Shown here in pieces: positions 45,361-54,881 of a DNA stretch of 64,000 nucleotides. The stretch is from Microbispora sp. ZYX-F-249 (GTDB taxonomy: Bacteria; Actinomycetota; Actinomycetes; Streptosporangiales; Streptosporangiaceae). The stretch lies in assembly GCF_039649665.1 (NCBI RefSeq), contig NZ_JBDJAW010000021.1, positions 82,945 to 146,944 of the forward strand. Reading direction: 5' to 3'. Position numbers and translations under genes: made by a program. Within the stretch, counting starts at the first letter, position 1, and each line of letters starts with the position of its first letter. Under the pieces are notes generated by a model. That model did not search any database. It saw only the letters and a list, made by a program, of their open reading frames with translations, and had not been told where the DNA came from.

Positions 45361-48300
45361 CCGGCGCGGAGCCGGTGGCCTCCCGCGCCGAGGTGCGCCC
45401 CCACCCCTTCGCCGTCCCGGCGAGCACGCTGGCCGCGGAGCTGCCGCGCTGGGGAGACGCGGCGGCCGAGGCGGCGGGCAAGGCCGTGTCCGGCGAAGCC
45501 GTGCTGCTGCTGCCGAGTTCGGCGACGAGTCCCCTGCCTTCCCCGGAGACCGGCCTGCGGATCACCGCGCGCCGCCCGAGGATACGTCCGTGGCGGGTGC
45601 CCGCGCTGCTGGTCGACGCGGGTGCGGCGATGCGCCTGCTGACCACGCTCGACGAGGCGGTCCGCCCTCCGATGGAGTCGCCGGAGCCGGAGGATCGTCT
45701 CGCCGACATTCTCCCCGGGCCGTCCCTGCGTTATCTCGCGGTCGTCGCCGCCCACGCCCGCGGTTTGGTGCGGCACGGCCGGGTGCTGCCTCAGCTCGTC
45801 ACCGAGGACGGCGGCTACGCCGCGCGCTGGCGGCCCGTCCTGACCGGTCCCCACGCCGCGCGCTTCCGGGAGCTGGCCGCCGCCATGCCCCCGGTCTGCC
45901 GGGCCGTCGGCGAGGAGCGGCCCTCGGCGCGGGTCCTGAACGAGGCGCTGACGGCCTTGGCCGACGCCGCCGTACGGCAGGCTCTGCCCGAGCGTCTGCT
46001 GGGCGGGCACCGTCCCGGGCGGCGCGGTCCCCTGGCCGACCGCTGGACGGTGGCGCTCACCGGCGACACGGCGGCCCTTCCCGGAGTGCGCGAACAGGAA
46101 GCGGAGACGCTGGCCCGGCCGCTGGAGGAGTGGTTCAGGGCCGCCCAGCAGCTCGACGGCCCGGTCAAGGTGTGCTTCCGTCTCGTCGAGCCTCTCCCGG
46201 CCGAGGAGCCCCCTGGCCCGGAGGCGCCCGCGGGCCAGGAGATGCCGGTCGAGCCGGCCGCGGCCGCAGCTCGGGGTTCGGCCGGAGCAGGCGCCGATCC
46301 CCCGGCGGAAGCGGGGGCGACGGCCCCGCCGGACGCCGGAGGCTGGCGGGTGGAGTTCGCCCTTCAGTCGGCCGAGGACCCGAGCCTGTACCTGCCCGCT
46401 CCCCTCGTCTGGGCGGGCGAGACCATGTCCGGCCTGCCCGGGCGTCCGGACGAGACGCTGCTCGCCGGCCTGGGCCGGGCGGCCCGCCTGTACTCGAAGA
46501 TCGACGACGCGCTGCGGGAGGCCAGGCCGGCGCACCTGAGCCTGGACGCCACGGGAGCCTTCCACTTCCTCCGCCACGCCGCGCCGCTTCTGCAGTCGGC
46601 CGGGTTCGGCGTGCAACTGCCCGCCTGGGCCGGCCGCACCCGGCTCGGCCTGAAGCTCACCGCCCGGTCGCGCTCCGGGCCCGGCGCGGCCGCCGGTCAG
46701 GGGTTCGGGCTGGCGCAGCTCGTCGACTTCCGGGCCGAGCTGGCCGTCGGCGACGAGACGATCAGCGCGACGGAGCTGGCCGAGCTGGCCCGGCTGAAAG
46801 TGCCGCTGGTCCGGCTGCGGGGGCAGTGGGTCGAGCTGGACGCCCGGCAGCTCGGGGCGGCGCTGAAGGCGGTGGAGCGACGCGGGTCGGGGCAGATGAC
46901 GGTCGGCGAGGTCATCCAGGAGGTGGTCCACGGAGGGGACGACGAGCTGCCGCTCGTCGAGGTGGACGCCGACGGACTGCTCGGCGATCTGCTGTCCGGC
47001 GAGGCCGACCGCCGTCTCGAGCCCGTCGCGACCCCGGCCGCCTTCCACGGCACGCTGCGGCCCTACCAGGAGCGCGGCCTGGCCTGGCTCGATTTCATGT
47101 CCCGAATCGGGCTCGGCGGCATCCTCGCGGACGACATGGGCTTGGGCAAGACGGCCCAGACGCTCTCGCTCCTGACGAAGGAACGGGAGTCGGGCGAGCG
47201 GGCCGGGGCGACGCTGCTGGTGTGCCCGATGTCGCTGCTCACCAACTGGCAGAAGGAGGCCGCCCGGTTCGCGCCGTCGCTGGACGTCTATCTCCACCAC
47301 GGCGCCGGCCGCCTGCGCGGCGAGGAACTGGCCGCGCGGGTCGCCGGGGCCGACCTCGTCCTCACGACGTACGGCACGGCCCTGCGCGACCGCGACGCCC
47401 TCGCCGGGTTCACCTGGGCCAGGGTCGTCTGCGACGAGGCCCAGGCGATCAAGAACGCCGCGGCCGGGCAGGCCCAGGCGGTGCGCTCGCTCCCGGCGCG
47501 GACGAGGCTGGCGCTGACCGGCACCCCGGTGGAGAACCACCTGGCCGAGCTGTGGTCGATCATGGAGTTCTGCAACCCCGGCCTGCTCGGATCGGCCCGT
47601 GCCTTCCGCGACCGCTACCAGGAGCCGATCGAACGGCACGGCGACGAGACCGCGACCGCCGCGCTCAAACGGGCCACCGGCCCCTTCGTCCTGCGGCGGC
47701 TCAAAACCGACAAGACGATCATTTCCGACCTGCCGGACAAGCTGGAGATGAAGGTCTGGTGCACGCTCACGCCGGAGCAGGCCAGCCTCTACCAGGCGGT
47801 GGTCGAGGACATGATCGGCAAGATCTCCGGCAGCGAGGGCATCGAGCGGCGCGGCAACGTCCTGGCCGCGATGGCCAAGCTCAAACAGGTCTGCAACCAC
47901 CCGGCCCACCTGCTCAAGGACGGCTCCCGGCTGGCCGGCCGCTCCGGCAAGCTGGCCCGGCTGGAGGAGCTGGCCGAAGAGATCGTGAGCGAGGGCGACA
48001 AGGCGCTGGTCTTCACGCAGTACGCCGAGTTCGGCTCGATGCTGCAGCCCTATCTGGCGGCGCACCTCGACCGCCCGGTGCTGTGGCTGCACGGCGGCCT
48101 GCCGAAGAAGACCCGCGACGCGCTGGTGGAGCGGTTCCAGACCGCGGACGAGCCCGTGCTGTTCCTGCTGTCGCTCAAGGCCGCGGGGACCGGGCTCAAC
48201 CTGACCGCGGCGAACCACGTGATCCATGTGGACCGGTGGTGGAACCCGGCTGTGGAGGACCAGGCGACCGACCGGGCCTTCCGCATCGGGCAGACGAGGA

Positions 48301-48479
48301 ATGTGCAGGTCAGGAAGTTCGTCTGCGCCGGGACACTGGAGGAGCGGATCGACGAGATGATCGAGCGCAAGAAGGCCCTGGCCGACAGCGTCGTCGGGAC
48401 GGGCGAGGACTGGATCGCCGGGCTGTCCACGGCGGAGCTGCGCGAGCTGTTCCGCCTGTCGCCCGAGGCGGTGAGCTGA
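45300..48479 (+). CDS. SNF2-family helicase
   Basis: A 1059-residue protein. About 1-560 is the SNF2-associated N-terminal region (DUF3670-like), rich in Ala and Arg; about 570-1050 is the helicase core: Walker A DDMGLGKTAQTL, motif II DEAQAIKN, motif III LALTGTPVENHLAELW, FVLRRLKTDK, ALVFTQYAEFGSML, LLSLKAAGTGLNLTAA, and HVDRWWNPAVEDQATDRAFRIGQ. It should be an ATP-dependent DNA translocase. The start is the GTG at 45300 with GAAGGAGG from the preceding repeat copy. A SWIM-domain protein follows with a one-base overlap, the usual pair. Confidence 0.94.
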   Translation: MVVIHAAWNGGRLVLWAEDSAGAEPVASRAEVRPHPFAVPASTLAAELPRWGDAAAEAAGKAVSGEAVLLLPSSATSPLPSPETGLRITARRPRIRPWRVPALLVDAGAAMRLLTTLDEAVRPPMESPEPEDRLADILPGPSLRYLAVVAAHARGLVRHGRVLPQLVTEDGGYAARWRPVLTGPHAARFRELAAAMPPVCRAVGEERPSARVLNEALTALADAAVRQALPERLLGGHRPGRRGPLADRWTVALTGDTAALPGVREQEAETLARPLEEWFRAAQQLDGPVKVCFRLVEPLPAEEPPGPEAPAGQEMPVEPAAAAARGSAGAGADPPAEAGATAPPDAGGWRVEFALQSAEDPSLYLPAPLVWAGETMSGLPGRPDETLLAGLGRAARLYSKIDDALREARPAHLSLDATGAFHFLRHAAPLLQSAGFGVQLPAWAGRTRLGLKLTARSRSGPGAAAGQGFGLAQLVDFRAELAVGDETISATELAELARLKVPLVRLRGQWVELDARQLGAALKAVERRGSGQMTVGEVIQEVVHGGDDELPLVEVDADGLLGDLLSGEADRRLEPVATPAAFHGTLRPYQERGLAWLDFMSRIGLGGILADDMGLGKTAQTLSLLTKERESGERAGATLLVCPMSLLTNWQKEAARFAPSLDVYLHHGAGRLRGEELAARVAGADLVLTTYGTALRDRDALAGFTWARVVCDEAQAIKNAAAGQAQAVRSLPARTRLALTGTPVENHLAELWSIMEFCNPGLLGSARAFRDRYQEPIERHGDETATAALKRATGPFVLRRLKTDKTIISDLPDKLEMKVWCTLTPEQASLYQAVVEDMIGKISGSEGIERRGNVLAAMAKLKQVCNHPAHLLKDGSRLAGRSGKLARLEELAEEIVSEGDKALVFTQYAEFGSMLQPYLAAHLDRPVLWLHGGLPKKTRDALVERFQTADEPVLFLLSLKAAGTGLNLTAANHVIHVDRWWNPAVEDQATDRAFRIGQTRNVQVRKFVCAGTLEERIDEMIERKKALADSVVGTGEDWIAGLSTAELRELFRLSPEAVS

Positions 48480-49438
48480 TGCCGGTCGGCAGGGACGGGT
48501 GGTTCGAGGCCGCGCGGCCCATCAAGGTCGAGGGCGGCATCAGGGCGCGCTCGAAGCGCGGATCCATCGGCGAGCAGTGGTGGTCGCGGCGGTTCATCGA
48601 CATCCTGGAGCGCGTCTGCGACCCGGGCCGGCTGAGCCGGGGCCGTGCGTACGCCCGGCGCGGCCAGGTGCTCGACCTCGACCTCGGTCCCGGGCTGGCG
48701 AAGGCCAGGGTGCAGGGGTCGCGCCCGGAGCCGTACGACGTGAGCGTGCGCATCACGGCGTACGGCGAGCGGGAGTGGGCGGGGCTGGTCGAGGCGCTGG
48801 CCGCGCAGGCCCTCCACCGGGCCAAGCTGCTCGCGGGGGAGATGCCGCCGGAGATCGAGGACGTCTTCGCCGGATGCGGGCTGCCGCTTTTCCCCGGGGA
48901 GCGCGGGCTGGACATGGCCTGTTCCTGTCCCGACTGGGGCTTCCCGTGCAAGCACCTGTCGGCGGTGCTGTACCTGCTGGCCGAGGCGTTCGACGACGAC
49001 CCGTTCCGGGTGCTGGCCTGGCGGGGCATGGCCAGGGACGCCCTGCTCGACGCGCTGCGCCGGACCGGCGGCGAGACCGAAACCGCGACCGGCGGCGAGC
49101 CCGGAAGCCCGACCGGCGGCGAGACCGGAAGCCCGACCGGCGGCGAGACCGGGAGCGCGATCGAGGGCGAGGCCGGGCCGCCTGGGGTTCCCGACGTGGC
49201 CGACGTCCCGTTCGCCGAACGGCTCGGCGACTTCTACGAGCCGGGCGCCTCGGCGGCCCGCCTCGCCCCGCCGCCCGGCCCCGAGGGTCATCCCGACCTG
49301 CTGCTGCGCGCGCTGGACCCGCCGAAGGTCAAGGCCAGGCACATTCCGCTCCTCGACCTGCTGCGGCCGGCGTACCGCGCCTTCGCGGCAGGGGAGAACG
49401 AGGATGCCGAGGAAGCGTCCCGTGATTTTCCGCCGTAG
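48479..49438 (+). CDS. SWIM zinc-finger protein
   Basis: A 319-residue protein with the SWIM signature CSCPDWGFPCKH (CxCx6CxH, about 143-154) in a region before which GEQWWSRRFIDILERVCDPGRLSRGR is typical for the helicase partner. A run of about 30 residues (GGETETATGGEPGSPT...) comes from 24-bp repeats. The family probably helps the SNF2 helicase bind DNA or protein. ATG overlaps the helicase stop by one base. Confidence 0.9.
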   Translation: MPVGRDGWFEAARPIKVEGGIRARSKRGSIGEQWWSRRFIDILERVCDPGRLSRGRAYARRGQVLDLDLGPGLAKARVQGSRPEPYDVSVRITAYGEREWAGLVEALAAQALHRAKLLAGEMPPEIEDVFAGCGLPLFPGERGLDMACSCPDWGFPCKHLSAVLYLLAEAFDDDPFRVLAWRGMARDALLDALRRTGGETETATGGEPGSPTGGETGSPTGGETGSAIEGEAGPPGVPDVADVPFAERLGDFYEPGASAARLAPPPGPEGHPDLLLRALDPPKVKARHIPLLDLLRPAYRAFAAGENEDAEEASRDFPP

Positions 49439-49484
49439 CGGCCGCGGTGGGCCGGAGAGGTCACGGGAGACGACCCTGTAGAGA

Positions 49485-50420
49485 TCAGGTGTCCTCGAAG
49501 CTCTGCGGGACCATCACGCGGACGCCGTTCGGGATGGTCCTGAGCACGAGCGGGGTGCGCAACCGCACCTCGCCGTCGATGTCGGCGGCCATGGGCGGCT
49601 CGGTCTCCAGCAGCATCTCCTGGCCGGTGACGAACGGCCCGCCCGCGAGGCTGGTCCACCTGCCGGTGGTCGCCCGGACGAGCGTCTCCCCCAGCAGCCG
49701 CAGCCGCTTGCCCGAGCCGAGCTGGTAGGCCACCAGCTTGCGGTTGTCGATGCTGACGTCCCTGGCGATCTGCCACCCGCCGTGGAAGCGGCCGTTGGCG
49801 ATGTTGAGCTGGTGGGTCAGCAGCTCGTGGCGTTTGCCGTCCACCGTGATGTACGCGCGGAACGGCCGGTGCCCGGGCAGGATGGTGAGCGCGGTCAGCG
49901 GGTAGGCCGCCCGGCCGAGCAACCGCTTGAGCCACGGCCTGACGGTGCCCGCCACCTCGACCGAGACGCCGAAGCTCGCGAGGTTGGCGAAGGGCCGGTC
50001 GCCGCAGACACCGAGGTCGATGTCGGCCACCTTGCCGTCGGTGAACACGCCGACCGCCCCGGCGAGGTCGAGCGGCAGCCCGAGACTGCGGGCGAAGTTG
50101 TTGGTGGTGCCCAGCGGCAGCACGCCGAGGGCGACGTCGCGGCCGGCCACGTGCTTGACCGAGCTGCTCAGCGTGCCGTCGCCGCCGCCGACCACGAGCA
50201 GATCGGGCTGCGGCTCGAGCGCCCGGGTGATCACGTCGCGCAGCCGGGACGGGTCGGTGACCGGGTGGACGCCGGTGAGCCGGAAGTCCCGGTCCTGCAG
50301 CAGCCGCACCACCTCGGCGTAGCGGCGGCGGCCTCGCCGCGATTTCGTGTTCACGACGACGGCGGCCCGCCGCTCCCGGTGGATGGCAGCCGTGTGATCC
50401 GCCTTGCTCCGCACGCTCAC
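49485..50420 (-). CDS. Diacylglycerol/lipid kinase (YegS-like)
   Basis: A 311-residue DAGK_cat protein: AAVVVNTKSRRGRRR, VVGGGDGTLSSSV (nucleotide-binding GGGDGT), LGVLPLGTTNNFARSLGLP, and a C-terminal beta-sandwich with TDG-like ADIDGEVRLRTPL. It should phosphorylate a lipid such as diacylglycerol or a sphingosine-like base. GTG start at 50420. Same strand as, and downstream of, the M6 protease. Confidence 0.92.
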   Translation of the reverse strand: MSVRSKADHTAAIHRERRAAVVVNTKSRRGRRRYAEVVRLLQDRDFRLTGVHPVTDPSRLRDVITRALEPQPDLLVVGGGDGTLSSSVKHVAGRDVALGVLPLGTTNNFARSLGLPLDLAGAVGVFTDGKVADIDLGVCGDRPFANLASFGVSVEVAGTVRPWLKRLLGRAAYPLTALTILPGHRPFRAYITVDGKRHELLTHQLNIANGRFHGGWQIARDVSIDNRKLVAYQLGSGKRLRLLGETLVRATTGRWTSLAGGPFVTGQEMLLETEPPMAADIDGEVRLRTPLVLRTIPNGVRVMVPQSFEDT

Positions 50421-50455
50421 ATGCTAGGGGCCGCCGGGCGCGGGCGCGCATGAGT

Positions 50456-50495
50456 GTGCCCGGCGGCCGTCCGGTGACGGACGGCGGCCGGGCAC
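50456..50495 (-). terminator. Hairpin terminator after the M6 protease
   Basis: GTGCCCGGCGGCCGTCC (50456-50472) pairs with GGACGGCGGCCGGGCAC (50479-50495), 17 positions with one mismatch, loop GGTGAC. Lies just downstream of the protease stop on the minus strand. Confidence 0.75.
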
Positions 50496-50517
50496 GGGGG
50501 ACCGCCGGGAGGCGGTG

Positions 50518-53277
50518 TTACTTCTTGGCGGGCGTGATCTTCACGAGCGCGCCCATGTCCGACGGCAGCGGGCTGACCAGCGAGATCTGCACGCCGAGCT
50601 GCTTGCCCTCGTCGCCGGGGTTGCCGGTGCCGAGGATGACGCCGTCGCCGAGGTCGGTGCCGTACAGGTCCTTCGCCGGAGTGCCGTCCGCGTTCACGAT
50701 CCTCGTCGTGTACGGCTGGTTGTCCTTGGACGGGACGACGGCCGAGGAGTCACGCTGGCGGTAGTAGAGGCTGCCGTCGTCGTGGATCTCCAGGCCGGGG
50801 TACCAGCCCTTGGCGTCCGTGAACGCCGTGACCGCGGCCTGCTTGCCGAACGAGGTGCAGTACTCGGTGAACGGCTCGCCCTCGACGCACTCCTTGAACG
50901 GGTAGGTGCCGACGAAGTTGAACGCCGCGTTGGACGACTGCGGGCGGGACGGGAGATTCTTCAGGACGCTCGGGTCCTTCTCCGCGGCGACGCCCGTACG
51001 GCGCAGCGGGTCGAAGTGCGAGTCCACGATGAGGAGCTCACCCTTCGGGCCCACCGACGGCATGTCGAACGCGGTGCCCGCGACGTCGTTGTTGGCGCGG
51101 GAGGTGTCGCGGTACCAGACGAGCAGGCCGGGAGCGTTGTACTTGACCTTCTCGACCTTCCACGCGCCGTCGCGCAGCCAGGTCGTGTCGTAGGCGTACT
51201 GCAGGCCCTTGTCGAACCCGTCGAAGTTGCGCCACTCGGCCAGGTAGTACTGCGCCGCCTGCTCCTGACCGGAGTGGATGATCCAGCCCCCGCCGGTGGT
51301 GTCGGTGAACGTGCCCTTGACGGCCGTCCAGCCGTTGGCGCCGCCCTCGACGTCGTCGGACCAGACCGCGGTGGCGCCGTTGGTCAGCGAGAAGTCGTCG
51401 TTGAACCAGCCGCGGTGCACGGACGCCGCGTCGGTGGCGATGCGCAGGCGGATCTGGACGGACTTCCCGGCGAACGGCGCCAGGTCGACGTACAGGTGCT
51501 GCCAGCCGGCGCTGACCCCGGTGACGCCGTACTTCTTGCCGCCGTAGTCCTTCAGGCGGCCGTTGGGGTCGGTGTAGTCGTCACCGGTGCTGGCGAGGCT
51601 GCCGTCCTCGTTGAAGACCTTCTGCTCGGTCCAGGTGGCGCCGCCGTCGGCGGAGACCTCGAAGAAGCCGTAGTCCCAGTCGGCCTCGATGTCCCAGTCG
51701 CTCCACCACCGGAACTTCACGTCCGACCCGGCCGGGACGTCGAGGGTCCTGGCCAGCTTGTTGTCGGCCCAGTCCTGGTCGCTGTTGGACCACCACATGT
51801 TCGCCCCGCTGTGCGGGGTGGACATGATGTTCAGCTTGTCCGGCAGGTTGATCCGGACGCCGTCCTCGGTGCCCTTCGGCGTGCGCGAGGTCTGGCCGAC
51901 CGCGACGAGCTGGGACTTGCCGCCCTGCTCGATGACCTTCGGGTTGGCCCAGCCGAGCACCCACTTGTCCCACAGGCCCATGTGGGTCGGCATCGACTGG
52001 AAGATCGGCCCGGAGTGCGAGCCGCTCGACATCAGGTCCCAGAAGTCGACGTCGGAGTCGCCCTCGCCGGTGGTGTCGTACAGGTCCGGCAGGCCGAGGT
52101 CGTGGCCGTACTCGTGGGCGAACACGCCCACGCCGGAGTCCTCCGGCTGGAGGATGTAGTTGGAGATCTTGATGCTGGTGCCCGGGACCGTGTAGCCGCC
52201 GGCGACGTCGCTGGAGTGGGCCCACAGGGCCATCGTGCCCTCGTTGCCGCCGCCGCCCGACTTGTCCTCACCGGCGTGGATCAGCACGAGGTGGTCGACG
52301 ACGCCGTCGGGCTCGTCGAAGTTGCCGTCGCCGTCCGCGTCGGAGACGTCCTCGACGTCGTAGTCCGCCCACGGGAAGTTCGGGTTCGACTTCACGAGCG
52401 CGTCCACCGCGTCGACCGCGAGCTGGGCGGCGCCGCGCGGGTTGTCCGGGTGGCCGGTCATGTCCTGCGGGTAGGTGTGGCACTTGCCCGCGCCGTACCA
52501 CGCCTCGGAGTGCGGCACCTTCAGCCAGCCGACGGCCTCACCGGTGACGGTGTAGGCGCCCTTCGACATCTCCTCGTACATGTTCTTCATGGTGTAGCCG
52601 GAGATGTCGATGCCCTTCTTGCCGTCCCGGGGATCCTTCAGGTCCGGACGGACCCGGGTCGTGATCCCCTTCGAGCTGTAGAGCATGTCGTTGTAGTGGG
52701 CGGTGTTGAAGTCCGCCACCCACATCGAGTTGTTGTCCTTGCCCCCACCGGCGGCGGTCGCGGGGTTGGGGATCGTGTTGTGCAGCGGCCCGTTCAGCTT
52801 CGTGCCGGGCGGCTCGGTGACGCAGTCGTCGACGTCGTCGATCGTCCTCGGGTGCGACCAGCCCGAGAAGTCGTCGTTGGCCTGCTCGTTGAACTCGACC
52901 AGCAGCGTGAGCAGCTTCGCGGTGCGGGTCGTCTTCGCCTTCTTGTAGATGAAGTCGAAGGGGTTCTTCCCGGTTCTGATCGCCTGCTTCTCGTGCTTGG
53001 CCAGCACACGCGCCGCGACCGGGTTGCCGCTCGCGAACTTCTGGTCGACGGCCCGCGCCAGCGCGGCCGTCCGCTTGGCGCCCTTGGCGGGGACCTTCTC
53101 CTCGGTGGTGGTGAAGTCGCCCTGCACACGCGGCGGCGCGTAGTTGATGTAGTGGTCCTTGGCGGAGGGCTGATAGCCCGCCGTGGGCGCCGCAGCCGCA
53201 CCGGCCGCAGCCAGACCTCCTGCCGCCAGCCCGAGCGCGGGCACGATCGCGGCGAGACGCCGGATTCTTCTGGACAA
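50518..53277 (-). CDS. Secreted immune-inhibitor-A-type M6 metalloprotease
   Basis: A 919-residue secreted enzyme. Signal peptide residues 1-28 (SRRIRRLAAIVPALGLAAGG, AAGAAAA). A propeptide of about 90 residues follows. The catalytic motif HEYGHDLGLPDLYD (HExxHxxGxxD, near 387) binds zinc; LLVEFNEQANDDFSG and YNDMLYS are typical of M6. Two beta-sandwich segments are seen later (WWSDWDIEADWDYGFFEVS, WFNDDFSLTNG), with Asp/Asn calcium loops (DADGDGNFDEPDGVVDH). The TTG at 53277, with GGGAAGGGA six bases upstream, gives a clean signal peptide; GTG 53310 adds 11 residues. It probably degrades proteins outside the cell. Confidence 0.92.
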   Translation of the reverse strand: MSRRIRRLAAIVPALGLAAGGLAAAGAAAAPTAGYQPSAKDHYINYAPPRVQGDFTTTEEKVPAKGAKRTAALARAVDQKFASGNPVAARVLAKHEKQAIRTGKNPFDFIYKKAKTTRTAKLLTLLVEFNEQANDDFSGWSHPRTIDDVDDCVTEPPGTKLNGPLHNTIPNPATAAGGGKDNNSMWVADFNTAHYNDMLYSSKGITTRVRPDLKDPRDGKKGIDISGYTMKNMYEEMSKGAYTVTGEAVGWLKVPHSEAWYGAGKCHTYPQDMTGHPDNPRGAAQLAVDAVDALVKSNPNFPWADYDVEDVSDADGDGNFDEPDGVVDHLVLIHAGEDKSGGGGNEGTMALWAHSSDVAGGYTVPGTSIKISNYILQPEDSGVGVFAHEYGHDLGLPDLYDTTGEGDSDVDFWDLMSSGSHSGPIFQSMPTHMGLWDKWVLGWANPKVIEQGGKSQLVAVGQTSRTPKGTEDGVRINLPDKLNIMSTPHSGANMWWSNSDQDWADNKLARTLDVPAGSDVKFRWWSDWDIEADWDYGFFEVSADGGATWTEQKVFNEDGSLASTGDDYTDPNGRLKDYGGKKYGVTGVSAGWQHLYVDLAPFAGKSVQIRLRIATDAASVHRGWFNDDFSLTNGATAVWSDDVEGGANGWTAVKGTFTDTTGGGWIIHSGQEQAAQYYLAEWRNFDGFDKGLQYAYDTTWLRDGAWKVEKVKYNAPGLLVWYRDTSRANNDVAGTAFDMPSVGPKGELLIVDSHFDPLRRTGVAAEKDPSVLKNLPSRPQSSNAAFNFVGTYPFKECVEGEPFTEYCTSFGKQAAVTAFTDAKGWYPGLEIHDDGSLYYRQRDSSAVVPSKDNQPYTTRIVNADGTPAKDLYGTDLGDGVILGTGNPGDEGKQLGVQISLVSPLPSDMGALVKITPAKK

Positions 53278-53474
53278 CGAGATCCCTTCCCGTCCGGGTT
53301 CCCCGGACACCCATGCACGGCGCGCCGGGATGAGCGCGCATGCGGGACCTTAAACGAGGGGGTAAAGGCAGGGTAAAGAGGCGGCCGATATGGTTGTCAA
53401 AATGTGATCTGTACCGAAAACCGTTAATAATTCCGGATGAGACCCGATACCGAACCGTGCCGTAAAGTCCAGAC

Positions 53475-54827
53475 GTGACCGAGCTGACCTCCGCGCTCGC
53501 CGCTGCACTGCCGGACGGGCGTGTCCTCACCGATCCCGACGTCACCGGCGCGTACGCCGGCGACCGCACGTTCGTGCCGCCGGGCAGGCCGCTCGGAGTG
53601 GTCCTGGCGCAGTCGCGCGACGACGTCGTGGCCACGATGCGCTGGGCGAGCGAGCACCGCGTGCCGGTGGTCCCGCGCGGCGCGGGCACCGGGCTCGCCG
53701 GCGGAGCGATCGCCGCCGACGGCTGCGTCGTCCTGTCGCTCGCACGGATGACCGCGATCCGCGAGCTGTCGCCGCAGGACGAGATCGCGGTCGTGGAGCC
53801 CGGCGTCATCACCGCCGACCTCGACCGGGCGGCCCGCGAGCACGGCCTGATGTACGCCCCCGACCCCTCGTCGTACGAGATCTCGACCATCGGCGGCAAC
53901 CTGGCGACGAACGCGGGCGGCCTGCGGTGCGTGAAGTACGGCGTGACCCGCGACTCCACGCTCGGGCTCGAGGTCGTGCTGGCCGACGGCCGCGTGCTCA
54001 CCACCGGCCGGCGCACGATGAAGGGCGTGACCGGCTACGACCTGACCGGCCTGTTCGTGGGGTCGGAGGGGACGCTCGGCGTGATCACCGCCGCGACGCT
54101 GCGGCTGCGGCCGGCGCCGCGCGAGACGGCCACGGTCGCCGCCGAGTTCACCTCGCTGCGCGACGCCGCCGCGGCCGTGGCGGCGATCGTCGCCGCGGGC
54201 TGCCAGCCGTCGCTGCTCGAACTGATGGACCGCACGACCCTCCAGGCCATCGACGACTGGAAGAACATCGGGCTCGAGCCGTCCACCAGGGCGATGCTGA
54301 TCGCCCAGGCCGAGGGCCCGCCGGACGAGATGGCGGCCCGGATGGCGGACCTGTGCGCGGCCGCCTCGTTCGTCGCGGTCTCGTCCACCCCGGAGGAGGC
54401 GGCCGAGCTCATCGGCCTCAGGCGCCTGGCCTACCAGGCCAAGGAGCGGCTGGGCCAGTGCCTGGTGGAGGACGTGTGCGTGCCCCGCTCGGTGCTCCCC
54501 GAGATGATCACAACGATCGAGGAGGCCGCGGTCCGGCACAAGGTCATGATCGCGACGGTCGCGCACGCGGGGGACGGCAACGTCCACCCGGTGTTCGTGT
54601 TCGACCGCGGTCTCACCGAGCCGCCGGCGGAGGTCTGGGCCGCGGCCGACGAGGTCTTCCGCGCCGCGCTCGATCTCGGCGGGACGCTGACCGGCGAGCA
54701 CGGCGTCGGCCTGCTGAAGAAGCGCTGGCTCGAACTGGAGACCGGTCCGGTGGCCGCCGAACTCCACCAGGGCATCAAGCAGGTGTTCGATCCACTGAAC
54801 ATCCTTAACCCCGGTAAAGCCATCTGA
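53475..54827 (+). CDS. glcD: FAD-linked oxidase, glycolate oxidase GlcD-like
   Basis: A 450-residue VAO-family flavoprotein: RPLGVVLAQSRDDVVATMRWA, VPVVPRGAGTGLAGGA (FAD pyrophosphate loop), STIGGNLATNAGGLRCVKYG, GLFVGSEGTLGVIT, ATVAHAGDGNVHPVFVFD and GEHGVGLLKKRWL. It oxidises glycolate or D-lactate. GTG start. No glcE/F subunits are next to it, so it may be a single-subunit D-lactate dehydrogenase. Divergent from the protease. Confidence 0.9.
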   Translation: MTELTSALAAALPDGRVLTDPDVTGAYAGDRTFVPPGRPLGVVLAQSRDDVVATMRWASEHRVPVVPRGAGTGLAGGAIAADGCVVLSLARMTAIRELSPQDEIAVVEPGVITADLDRAAREHGLMYAPDPSSYEISTIGGNLATNAGGLRCVKYGVTRDSTLGLEVVLADGRVLTTGRRTMKGVTGYDLTGLFVGSEGTLGVITAATLRLRPAPRETATVAAEFTSLRDAAAAVAAIVAAGCQPSLLELMDRTTLQAIDDWKNIGLEPSTRAMLIAQAEGPPDEMAARMADLCAAASFVAVSSTPEEAAELIGLRRLAYQAKERLGQCLVEDVCVPRSVLPEMITTIEEAAVRHKVMIATVAHAGDGNVHPVFVFDRGLTEPPAEVWAAADEVFRAALDLGGTLTGEHGVGLLKKRWLELETGPVAAELHQGIKQVFDPLNILNPGKAI

Positions 54828-54881
54828 CCGCTGGTAGCGTTTGCCTCCATTGTGAGGTTGTAGTGGTAATCGGGGGCGATT

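Noticed and set aside
43107..48227. A 5.1-kb open frame on the minus strand running opposite the SNF2 helicase and TetR genes
   Set aside because: Only its last 383 codons match a family (the monooxygenase, which has its own ATG). The rest mirrors the helicase codons and is Arg/Gly/His/Pro-rich, as expected for an antisense frame in GC-rich DNA.
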